Positions 1 to 5,173 of a DNA stretch of 5,173 nucleotides are shown in pieces (the stretch's first letter is position 1; each line of letters starts with the position of its first letter). The stretch comes from JANOYC01 sp031428675 (GTDB lineage: Bacteria; Actinomycetota; Actinomycetes; Actinomycetales; Microbacteriaceae), in contig JANOYC010000165.1 of assembly GCA_031428675.1 (NCBI GenBank), positions 1 through 5,173 on the forward strand. Reading direction: 5' to 3'. A program made the translations under genes and the position numbers. Under the pieces are notes generated by a model. The model was not told the DNA's origin, did no database searches, and was given only the letters and a program-made list of their open reading frames with translations.

Positions 1-1
1 A

Positions 2-592
2 GGACGCACGATCATCCTCGTCACGCACTCGCTCGGTCAGGTTCAGGAGCTGTGCGATCGCGCCGTTCTCCTGAACCGAGGCACGGTCGAGTTCGACGGA
101 AACCCGAACGAAGCCGTGGCGCGTTTTCGCAACGTGCTGGAGGAGCGCCGTCAAGCGGAGGTCGTGAAAGAGCCAGAACGCGGCGCCGGACACGTCGTGT
201 CGGCACGAGTCCAGGGCGTCGGGAAGAAGCACGGTGAGCCGATCAACCCGGGCGACGATCTCGAGGTGATCATGGAGTTCGAGCACGACACCGGCATGAA
301 CGACTGGGTAGCAGCGCTGCAGATCAACAGTTCATCGGGTCAGGTCGTCTTCGGCACCACGAACGTCAACATGGGCGTGACACTGTCTGCGCTGAAAGAG
401 AAACGGCAGTTGACCTACACCCTTCACTCTGTTGCCTTCGGCGCCGGCAAGTACTTCATCAATGTGTCGCTTCTCGACACGGCAGGTCGTCACATTCACG
501 ACTTCCCGCAGGCGGACTCCTTCGACGTGCCGCACTATGCCCAAGCAGTTGGTACTGTGCACGTCGTGCCGTCCCTCACGGATCACGCCTGA
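2..592 (+). CDS. wzt: Polysaccharide ABC transporter ATP-binding protein, Wzt type (3' part, cut by left edge)
   Basis: This is the last 196 codons of an ABC-transporter ATPase; the start lies outside the window. The first ~45 visible residues are the end of a nucleotide-binding domain: a beta strand and switch histidine (TIILVTHS, His at visible residue 9), then ELCDRAVLLNRG, typical of the D-loop-to-H-loop end of this family. Walker A, Walker B and the signature motif lie upstream and cannot be checked. After a charged linker, residues ~65-190 form a beta-rich domain (NPGDDLEVIMEF, DWVAALQINSSSGQVVFGT, FGAGKYFINVSLLD) that matches the C-terminal glycan-binding domain of Wzt proteins. In that family the ATPase drives export of undecaprenyl- or decaprenyl-linked polysaccharide with the membrane partner Wzm, and the extra domain recognises the chain end. 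Wzm is expected upstream but is not visible. The neighbouring glycosyltransferase and rmlA genes fit this role. A teichoic-acid TagH-like exporter is a less likely alternative. Confidence 0.88.
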   Translation, partial: GRTIILVTHSLGQVQELCDRAVLLNRGTVEFDGNPNEAVARFRNVLEERRQAEVVKEPERGAGHVVSARVQGVGKKHGEPINPGDDLEVIMEFEHDTGMNDWVAALQINSSSGQVVFGTTNVNMGVTLSALKEKRQLTYTLHSVAFGAGKYFINVSLLDTAGRHIHDFPQADSFDVPHYAQAVGTVHVVPSLTDHA

Positions 593-635
593 CCACCCAC
601 GCCGCTGGCCTCACCGACGTCTGTCCCTTACGAAT

Positions 636-640
636 GGAGG
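636..640 (+). promoter_or_regulatory. Ribosome binding site of the wbbL-like gene
   Basis: A GGAGG core ends 10 bases before the ATG at 651. It lies in the 58-base gap after the wzt stop, where I see no convincing promoter or terminator. It supports ATG 651 over the in-frame open stretch that runs back into the wzt gene. Confidence 0.7.
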
Positions 641-650
641 CGCTGCACGC

Positions 651-1493
651 ATGACCCCACTCGTCGCCGTTGTGACCGTGACCTACAACACCGGCGCAAC
701 CCTCGAGACCTTCCTCGCATCCGTGCCCGGGGCAAGTGTCGACGGACTCGCGGTGATCGTCGTGGACAATAACTCCCGGGACCTGGACCAGATCCGGCGG
801 ATCACCGAGGCACACGGCGCGCACCTGATTCCTTCCAGCGACAACCTGGGCTACGGCGGAGGAATTCGCCTGGCGTTCCAGCACCTGCCCGCTGAGATCG
901 AGTTCGTGCTGATCTCGAACCCCGACGTGACCTTGACCTCGGGCAGCATTGACGTTCTCGTCGCGGCCGCGCGCCGCCTTCCCCGAGCTGCCGCGGTGGG
1001 GCCGCGCATCCTTGAGCCGAATGGCGACGTCTACCCCTCCGCACGAAGCCTGCCGTCGTTACGCAGCGGCGTGGGCCACGCGCTCTTCGCGAATGTCTGG
1101 CCTGGCAACCCCTGGACCCGGTCCTACTGGGCAGCGAACAAAGACATCGTTGAGCGGGAGGCTGGTTGGCTGTCCGGAGCGTGTCTGCTCGTCCGGCGGC
1201 GAGCCTTCGAAGACATCGGGGGTTTCGATGCCGGGTACTTCATGTACTTCGAAGACGTGGATCTCGGCGCGCGCTTCACCGCCGCGAATTGGATCAACGT
1301 ATACATTCCCGACGCTACGGTCGTTCATACCGGAGCGCATTCAACGACGCACACCGCGGGGGCGATGGATCGAGTGCATCATGCGAGCGCCTACCGCTAC
1401 CTGTCCAAGCGGTATCCCGGCTGGCATCTGGCTCCGCTGAGGCTCGCCCTCCGCGTGGGCCTCGCCCTCCGTCGGCGGTGGCGCCAGCGTTAG
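651..1493 (+). CDS. wbbL: GT2 rhamnosyltransferase, WbbL-like (polyprenyl-diphospho-GlcNAc L-rhamnosyltransferase)
   Basis: A complete 280-residue protein, a normal length for WbbL. It has a GT-A fold glycosyltransferase 2 domain: VVTVTYNTG at residues 7-15, the nucleotide-binding DNNS at 39-42, DNLGYGGG at 64-71, and the metal-site NPD at 90-92 in place of DXD. The acceptor and catalytic region follows, with GWLSGACLLVRR at 172-183, GGFD at 190-193 and FEDVDLG at 200-206. From memory, it resembles mycobacterial WbbL along its whole length, including the VYPSAR segment (127-132) and the WPGNPWT segment (150-156). WbbL transfers L-rhamnose from dTDP-rhamnose to decaprenyl-diphospho-GlcNAc at the inner face of the membrane. 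The C-terminus (residues ~262-280) is strongly basic and amphipathic, which suggests membrane contact. The start at 651 is backed by a GGAGG. It probably shares a transcript with wzt, and the nearby rmlA fits a dTDP-rhamnose donor. The exact acceptor in this organism is inferred. Confidence 0.87.
   Translation: MTPLVAVVTVTYNTGATLETFLASVPGASVDGLAVIVVDNNSRDLDQIRRITEAHGAHLIPSSDNLGYGGGIRLAFQHLPAEIEFVLISNPDVTLTSGSIDVLVAAARRLPRAAAVGPRILEPNGDVYPSARSLPSLRSGVGHALFANVWPGNPWTRSYWAANKDIVEREAGWLSGACLLVRRRAFEDIGGFDAGYFMYFEDVDLGARFTAANWINVYIPDATVVHTGAHSTTHTAGAMDRVHHASAYRYLSKRYPGWHLAPLRLALRVGLALRRRWRQR
1443..1471 (+). repeat. Short direct repeat at the end of the wbbL-like gene
   Basis: The 11-base word CTCGCCCTCCG occurs exactly at 1443-1453 and again at 1461-1471. 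The 18-base offset keeps the reading frame. It encodes the peptide repeat LALR-VG-LALR in the basic C-terminal helix. It could be a small in-frame duplication or simply biased codon use in a Leu/Ala/Arg-rich helix. Confidence 0.45.
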
Positions 1494-1513
1494 CTGACGC
1501 TGGGTTGGCCGAC
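1471..1513. terminator. Possible bidirectional terminator hairpin at the convergent stop codons
   Basis: CCAGCGT (1484-1490) and ACGCTGG (1497-1503) form a perfect 7-base-pair stem around a six-base loop, TAGCTG. An outer arm, GTCGGC (1471-1476) with GCCGAC (1508-1513), can add six pairs across an internal loop. The stop codons of both converging genes sit at the loop, so the hairpin could end both transcripts. Neither side has a T-run, so it is not a classical intrinsic terminator; actinobacterial terminators often lack the U-tract. The pairing is seen directly, and the function is inferred. Confidence 0.4.
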
Positions 1514-3388
1514 GAACGCGGCGACGGCGGCGATGAGTGTGCGTGCACGCGCATCAAACGAGTGCAGCGATGCTATGCGCTCGGCGTTCTGGATACGCTC
1601 ATTCTCATTTGGCCAGCCGCGAGCGCCGGGGGCCAGCATCTGGGCCAGCTCGTTCACCGTCGTGTAACTGCGAACGGATGTTCCGAAAATGTCGTCAAGG
1701 CCGGGAACCTGGTCGGAAATGACCAGCGCCCCGGCCGCAACCGCATCAAACAGTCTGTTGCTATGGAACCCGTGGCGGGCCATATCGTCCCAGTGATCGT
1801 TGAGCACTATTCGCGCGCTTCGGTAGGCAGCGGGAGCATCCCGATTGTTCAGGTGGCCACTCCTGATCACGCGGTGAGGGACGAAGTCGCTCCACCCGTC
1901 GCCGTAGATCGCCACGTCAGCGCCCGCAGCGAGTGCATCACGCACGACCGGCCGGAAGACGTTCCTCGTGGAACCCACGAAGAGCACGTCAGAACGGAGC
2001 TCCTCCACTCGATCGCCAGGGTGGAACCGGTTCGGCGCCGTTGCCTGGAGGAGCGGAACGACCTGAACGCCGCTGCGCCGGGTCGCTTCGGCCGCCCACA
2101 ATTCGCTGGCCGCGAAGACGATGTCATAATCGGCGAGCTCGTCGTCGGTCACCGCGTCGGGATGACTGATGATCCACAACACGTTCACCGCTGTGGGATT
2201 GATGGGAACCCGTTCGAGCCCACGAATCGTCAGAATCACATCGTCGAGATAGTCCGATTGTGGCCTGACGATCGTTTCGCGGTTGTCGATCAGCACGTCT
2301 TCACCGCCTGCGCGCAACGCTGCGGCGAGGTCTCGGGCGAAGAACGTGTCACCCCACGTCGCTCCAGCCGCACCGGGATGCGCCGCGGTCTTCACCGCCC
2401 ACCGACGTCGTGGCGTCGCATGCGGCGAATTGACCGGCGCAGACCTCCGCAAAACGACGGTCGCCTCCCTGTGCTCCCCCGTGTGTGCTCGCGGCAGAAC
2501 GCGATCAACGCGGAAGCCACTGTGCAGGAAGAATTCGTGAGTGTCGGCGATGAGCGGCTCCCACGATCGCGAATCGGGCGCGGCAGGGTGCGGTGGGTCG
2601 ATGGCGTGAAGTGACGAATCGACTCGTGCATCTGATTCGAGGTGGATTGGCAACCCCGACGACCTCGCGTGACGGGATAACGTAGCGAGCGCCTCCTGCT
2701 GACCCGCGTCGGCGCTCACGCCACCGAGTGCTGCTAGCGAAGCAGCAAACACCGGCACGCCGAGGCCGCCGACATCGACACCGTCTCTCGGGAGTCCGGG
2801 ATCGTCCTCCACGTGCCCCTGCAACAAGTGGAAAGGGAGAATTCGCCGATGTTCCGCGCCGACGCCAGCGCTCAGCACAAGGCCGGACGCCGACACCGCG
2901 AGCGCCTGCGCTACACGCCCGCGCTGAGCCGCCTCGACAAGTCGCTCGACCGAACCCGGCCGCAGGCTGAAGTCGGCGTCCACAACGATCACGACTTCAC
3001 CAGAAGCCCTCGCGAGCGCCGCGTTGAGCGCCGAACCGTACGACGCGTGCAATCCGTCGATCACAAGAGCGCCGCCCGTGTCGGCCAGACTGACATTGCC
3101 GGTCTGACCCGGGGAGAGATAGCGCGCGACGACAATGTCAGTCCCCGGTGGCGCGCTCTGGCGAAGGGCATCGACCACCGCAGCCACCCGATGTGACGAG
3201 CGCGGCGAAACGGTGACGAGCGCGCTGACTTCGCCGGGCTGACCACGATCAGACCGAAGTGGCGTCGGCGCGACGATAACAAGATCGCTGGCGGCGACAT
3301 CGTTCGCTTCTGTCGACTGTGCAGTGCGGGCGGCGAGGATACGCGCGAGCAGCGGTCGTATGCGTTCGCGCAGCGATCGACGGCTCAC
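1490..3388 (-). CDS. Two-domain glycosyltransferase: GT2-like N-terminus fused to a CgeB-like GT-B C-terminus
   Basis: A 632-residue protein starting at a GTG whose last two bases belong to the TGA of the preceding gene (GTGA). A weak GGGA lies 7 bases before it. Residues ~1-25 are basic and amphipathic. Residues ~55-260 look like a GT2 domain: YGSALNAALARASGEVVIVVDADF (117-140) contains a DAD at 137-139 at the DXD position. However, the usual first-strand asparagine and DDGS motif are not seen, and the ED motif region (~225-240) lacks its acidic pair. Residues ~330-625 form a second domain like the CgeB/glycosyl transferases group 1 family, with VLWIISHPD (403-411), VLFVGSTR (468-475), IYGDGW (494-499), and the C-terminal nucleotide-sugar region VLNDHWDDM (528-536) and FHSNRLFDAVAAGALVISD (541-559). 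The active site is therefore probably the C-terminal GT-B domain. No signal peptide or membrane span is seen, so it is likely cytoplasmic. It is the last visible gene of the rmlA unit. Donor and acceptor are unknown. Confidence 0.85.
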   Translation of the reverse strand: MSRRSLRERIRPLLARILAARTAQSTEANDVAASDLVIVAPTPLRSDRGQPGEVSALVTVSPRSSHRVAAVVDALRQSAPPGTDIVVARYLSPGQTGNVSLADTGGALVIDGLHASYGSALNAALARASGEVVIVVDADFSLRPGSVERLVEAAQRGRVAQALAVSASGLVLSAGVGAEHRRILPFHLLQGHVEDDPGLPRDGVDVGGLGVPVFAASLAALGGVSADAGQQEALATLSRHARSSGLPIHLESDARVDSSLHAIDPPHPAAPDSRSWEPLIADTHEFFLHSGFRVDRVLPRAHTGEHREATVVLRRSAPVNSPHATPRRRWAVKTAAHPGAAGATWGDTFFARDLAAALRAGGEDVLIDNRETIVRPQSDYLDDVILTIRGLERVPINPTAVNVLWIISHPDAVTDDELADYDIVFAASELWAAEATRRSGVQVVPLLQATAPNRFHPGDRVEELRSDVLFVGSTRNVFRPVVRDALAAGADVAIYGDGWSDFVPHRVIRSGHLNNRDAPAAYRSARIVLNDHWDDMARHGFHSNRLFDAVAAGALVISDQVPGLDDIFGTSVRSYTTVNELAQMLAPGARGWPNENERIQNAERIASLHSFDARARTLIAAVAAFVGQPSVS

Positions 3389-4422
3389 GGGAGGATCCCG
3401 TTCCAACCGTCCCTGCCCAGAAAACGCGCACCCCGAACGTACTTTGCCGCGCGACGGACGTTCAGCCCCGTGCGCCCGAAGCGATAAGTCGACGCGACAA
3501 GCGCCTGGCGCCACGCTTGCGTATCATTCGGCACCACCCGGCCGCCGTGATCGGGGATCCGGTGATACGACTCCACCGCCGATGCGATCGTCGGCAGCCC
3601 CAACATGGTGTACTCCAAGAATTTCAGATCACTCTTCGCCTTATTGAAGAATTCGTCTTCGAGGGGCGCGACCCCCAGAGACCACCTCGGCGCGAGCGTG
3701 CGCAACCACTGCACCAACTGGGGATAGTTGCCCGTTCCGTCGGGCATCGGTATGCGGCGGAACCATTCCTCGTCGTGGTGAGTGACCCCAATGACTTCGA
3801 GGACGATGGCGCGCCCGTCGTGGGTGCGGAGATCTGTGAACACGGGTCGGAGAAGATGCAGGTCGGCAACGTGTGTCGCGGACCCCATGTACAGCGCTCG
3901 CACCTCGTTCCGAGGCGGCGGCGGTTCGACACGAACCCGACTGCCCCAGATCTCTGGGTCGAGCGCATTCTCCACGATGACTACATCGCTGTGGAGCGCA
4001 CGCACTCGCTTCGCTAACTCCTTCGTACTGACCAGAATGCGGCTTGAGGCGGCGACCAGTGCGCGAAGACCGTCGAGATCCTCGCTCGAGTACCCCCCGG
4101 CAATGAGACGAGATCGTGCCTCATCCGTGAGGAGATCGTCATCGAGCTCCACGACGATCGGTGTCGTGCGGGCGCCGGCCTCTGCCACGAAGGCATCGAC
4201 GAAGCGCCCGGCGACGGCATCCCGTTGCACCAGGATGACGTCATAGTGGCGCTCGTCGCGGCCGGCGACGAATTGATCGACATCGATCCGGTGGTAGCTG
4301 ACCTGCGGTCGAGAATCGAGGGCGATTCGGCGGACGACTCGCACCTGCGCTGATCCGGGGTGTTGTCCACCGGTTCCTCTGACGACATAGCCGATAGAGC
4401 GAGCGGGCGACGTGGCGAGCAC
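3385..4422 (-). CDS. GT-B glycosyltransferase (group 1/GT4-like), surface polysaccharide synthesis
   Basis: About 345 residues from GTG 4422. The N-terminal half opens with a beta strand, SIGYVVRG, and contains VQRDAV (76-81), the acidic stretch VVELDDDLL (90-98), STKELAKRV (132-140) and VENALD (150-155). This is the layout of GT-B transferases common in O-antigen and capsule loci. The C-terminal half has YMGSATHVADL (178-188), then GVAPLEDEFFNKAKSDLKFLEY (250-271) and GLPTIAS (275-281), the nucleotide-sugar-binding region with its conserved E and G-x-P. No membrane span is visible. GTG 4422 is preferred because a strong GAGGGGGG precedes it at a good distance. The in-frame GTG at 4458, directly after the rmlA stop, would add 12 residues but has no clear ribosome binding site. 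The gene lies between rmlA and the fused transferase and overlaps the latter by four bases. Sugar and linkage cannot be predicted. Confidence 0.85.
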   Translation of the reverse strand: MLATSPARSIGYVVRGTGGQHPGSAQVRVVRRIALDSRPQVSYHRIDVDQFVAGRDERHYDVILVQRDAVAGRFVDAFVAEAGARTTPIVVELDDDLLTDEARSRLIAGGYSSEDLDGLRALVAASSRILVSTKELAKRVRALHSDVVIVENALDPEIWGSRVRVEPPPPRNEVRALYMGSATHVADLHLLRPVFTDLRTHDGRAIVLEVIGVTHHDEEWFRRIPMPDGTGNYPQLVQWLRTLAPRWSLGVAPLEDEFFNKAKSDLKFLEYTMLGLPTIASAVESYHRIPDHGGRVVPNDTQAWRQALVASTYRFGRTGLNVRRAAKYVRGARFLGRDGWNGILP

Positions 4423-4426
4423 GGCA

Positions 4427-4434
4427 CCCCCCTC
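4427..4434 (-). promoter_or_regulatory. Ribosome binding site deciding the start of the GT-B gene
   Basis: On the minus strand GAGGGGGG lies four bases before GTG 4422, with its AGG core eight bases away. It favours GTG 4422 over GTG 4458. It falls in the 36-base gap after the rmlA stop. Confidence 0.6.
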
Positions 4435-4458
4435 GCGTCTCGGCCGAACTGACGACAC

Positions 4459-5173
4459 CTAGACGTGCGCCGTGACGGGATTCGCGAGCAGTTCTCGCAA
4501 GTAGCGGCCGTATCCGCTTTTGACGAGTGGCGCGGCGAGGTCGGCGAGTTGCGCATCGTTGATCCACCCGGCGCGCCAGGCGATCTCCTCGATGCAGCCG
4601 ACCTTGAAGCCCTGACGGTCCTCGATGACCCGCACGTATTCCGACGCCTGCATCATCGACTCGAACGTGCCCGTGTCAAGCCACGCCGTGCCACGATCGA
4701 GAACCTTCACGCTCAGCGTTCCCGCGTCAAGGTAACGCTCGTTAACGGTGGAAATCTCCAACTCACCGCGCTCGCTCGGCTCGATCGTCTTGGCGATCTC
4801 GACGACGTCGTTGTCGTAGAAATACAGCCCAGGCACCGCGTAGTTGCTCTTGGGCTTTGTCGGCTTCTCCTCGATCGAGAGCGCTCGGAAGTCGTCATCG
4901 AATTCGACCACACCGTACGAGGTCGGATTCGACACGTGATAGGCAAAAATCCGCGCACCCGTGATGTCCGAGTTCTCCCGCAGCGCCGTGCCGAGACCCG
5001 CACCGTGGAAGATGTTGTCGCCCAGTACGAGCGCGACGCTCTCGTCGCCGATGAACTCCTCTCCGATGATGAACGCTTGCGCGAGTCCGTCCGGGCTCGG
5101 CTGCACCGCATACTCCAAACGGATGCCGAGGTCGGTACCGTCGCCGAGCAGCGCACGAAACTGTTCGTTGTAT
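4459..5173 (-). CDS. rmlA: Glucose-1-phosphate thymidylyltransferase RmlA (5' end cut by right edge)
   Basis: The last 237 residues of RmlA; roughly 55 N-terminal residues, including the GGxGTRL nucleotide-binding loop, lie outside the window. RmlA joins dTTP and glucose-1-phosphate to give dTDP-glucose and pyrophosphate, the first step of dTDP-L-rhamnose synthesis, in the cytoplasm. Family motifs in visible numbering are LLGDGTDLGIRLEYAVQPSP (8-27), DGLAQAF (28-34), VLGDNIF with the metal-binding Asp (49-55), SIEEKP (99-104), GLYFYD (115-120), GELEISTVN (136-144) and AWLDTGTF (163-170). The reading frame is open to the right edge, so the TTG near 5118 is internal. The length fits the ~290-residue family norm. 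The gene ends in TAG at 4461-4459, and the glycosyltransferase gene follows on the same strand, so rmlA probably heads or sits within the same operon. Nearby rmlB, rmlC and rmlD are expected but not visible. Confidence 0.96.
   Translation of the reverse strand, partial: YNEQFRALLGDGTDLGIRLEYAVQPSPDGLAQAFIIGEEFIGDESVALVLGDNIFHGAGLGTALRENSDITGARIFAYHVSNPTSYGVVEFDDDFRALSIEEKPTKPKSNYAVPGLYFYDNDVVEIAKTIEPSERGELEISTVNERYLDAGTLSVKVLDRGTAWLDTGTFESMMQASEYVRVIEDRQGFKVGCIEEIAWRAGWINDAQLADLAAPLVKSGYGRYLRELLANPVTAHV

Noticed and set aside
432..650. Upstream extension of the wbbL-like gene
   Set aside because: The extension overlaps the wzt 3' end, gives a low-complexity Arg/Ser/Thr peptide, and lacks the GGAGG that precedes ATG 651. 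The GT2 fold begins right after residue 1 of the shorter form.
593..650. Promoter or terminator between wzt and the wbbL-like gene
   Set aside because: I found no clear -35/-10 pair and no stable stem in the 58 bases. Only the ribosome binding site is supported.
1166..2614. A 482-codon open frame on the plus strand
   Set aside because: It lies opposite the fused transferase and across the end of the wbbL-like gene. Its Arg/His/Pro-rich product has no recognisable domain, as expected of an antisense shadow in GC-rich DNA.
3389..3514. Upstream extension of the fused transferase to 3514
   Set aside because: These 42 codons lie within the preceding transferase gene in another frame. The GTGA overlap at 3388 gives the normal operon start.
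3319..4017. A 232-codon plus-strand open frame
   Set aside because: It is antisense to the GT-B gene, whose motifs are clear. Its product shows no domain and is rich in Arg and Pro.
4014..4567. Minus-strand open frames of 180 and 108 codons crossing the rmlA/GT junction
   Set aside because: They are in alternative frames of two well-supported genes and have Ser/Arg-rich products without recognisable motifs.
5116..5118. TTG as the start of rmlA
   Set aside because: The frame stays open to the right edge and encodes conserved RmlA residues before this codon (LLGDGTDLGIR), so the TTG is an internal leucine.

Overview
This 5.2 kb window is GC-rich and densely coded. It reads as part of a cell-surface polysaccharide locus from a high-GC Gram-positive bacterium. 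An actinobacterium is likely, and a Micrococcales/Microbacteriaceae-type organism is a guess based on GTG starts, GC-rich codon use and protein style. No mobile element, RNA gene or CRISPR array was seen.

Left part, plus strand. The window opens inside the 3' part of an ABC-transporter ATPase gene of the Wzt type (2-592). It has the end of the nucleotide-binding domain followed by a C-terminal beta-rich domain like the glycan-binding domain of Wzt. After a 58-base gap comes a complete GT2 glycosyltransferase gene (651-1493). It closely resembles WbbL, the rhamnosyltransferase that adds L-rhamnose to polyprenyl-diphospho-GlcNAc.

Right part, minus strand. Three genes run leftwards in a tight row. 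First is rmlA (dTDP-glucose synthesis, first step towards dTDP-L-rhamnose), cut by the right edge of the window. Next is a GT-B-type glycosyltransferase of about 345 residues. Last is a 632-residue protein joining a GT2-like N-terminal domain to a CgeB-like GT-B C-terminal domain. The last two overlap by four bases (GTGA), so they are probably co-translated.

The two transcription units converge and their stop codons overlap by four bases (1490-1493), in the middle of an inverted repeat that may act as a two-way terminator.

Taken together, the genes suggest this pathway: RmlA supplies the precursor of activated rhamnose, WbbL starts or extends a lipid-linked glycan with rhamnose, the two minus-strand glycosyltransferases add further sugars, and the Wzm/Wzt exporter (Wzm not visible) moves the lipid-linked polymer across the membrane. 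The roles of RmlA, WbbL and Wzt rest on recognisable motifs. The substrates of the other two transferases and the final polymer are unknown. The window is almost fully coding, and its non-coding gaps are only 593-650 and about 4423-4458.
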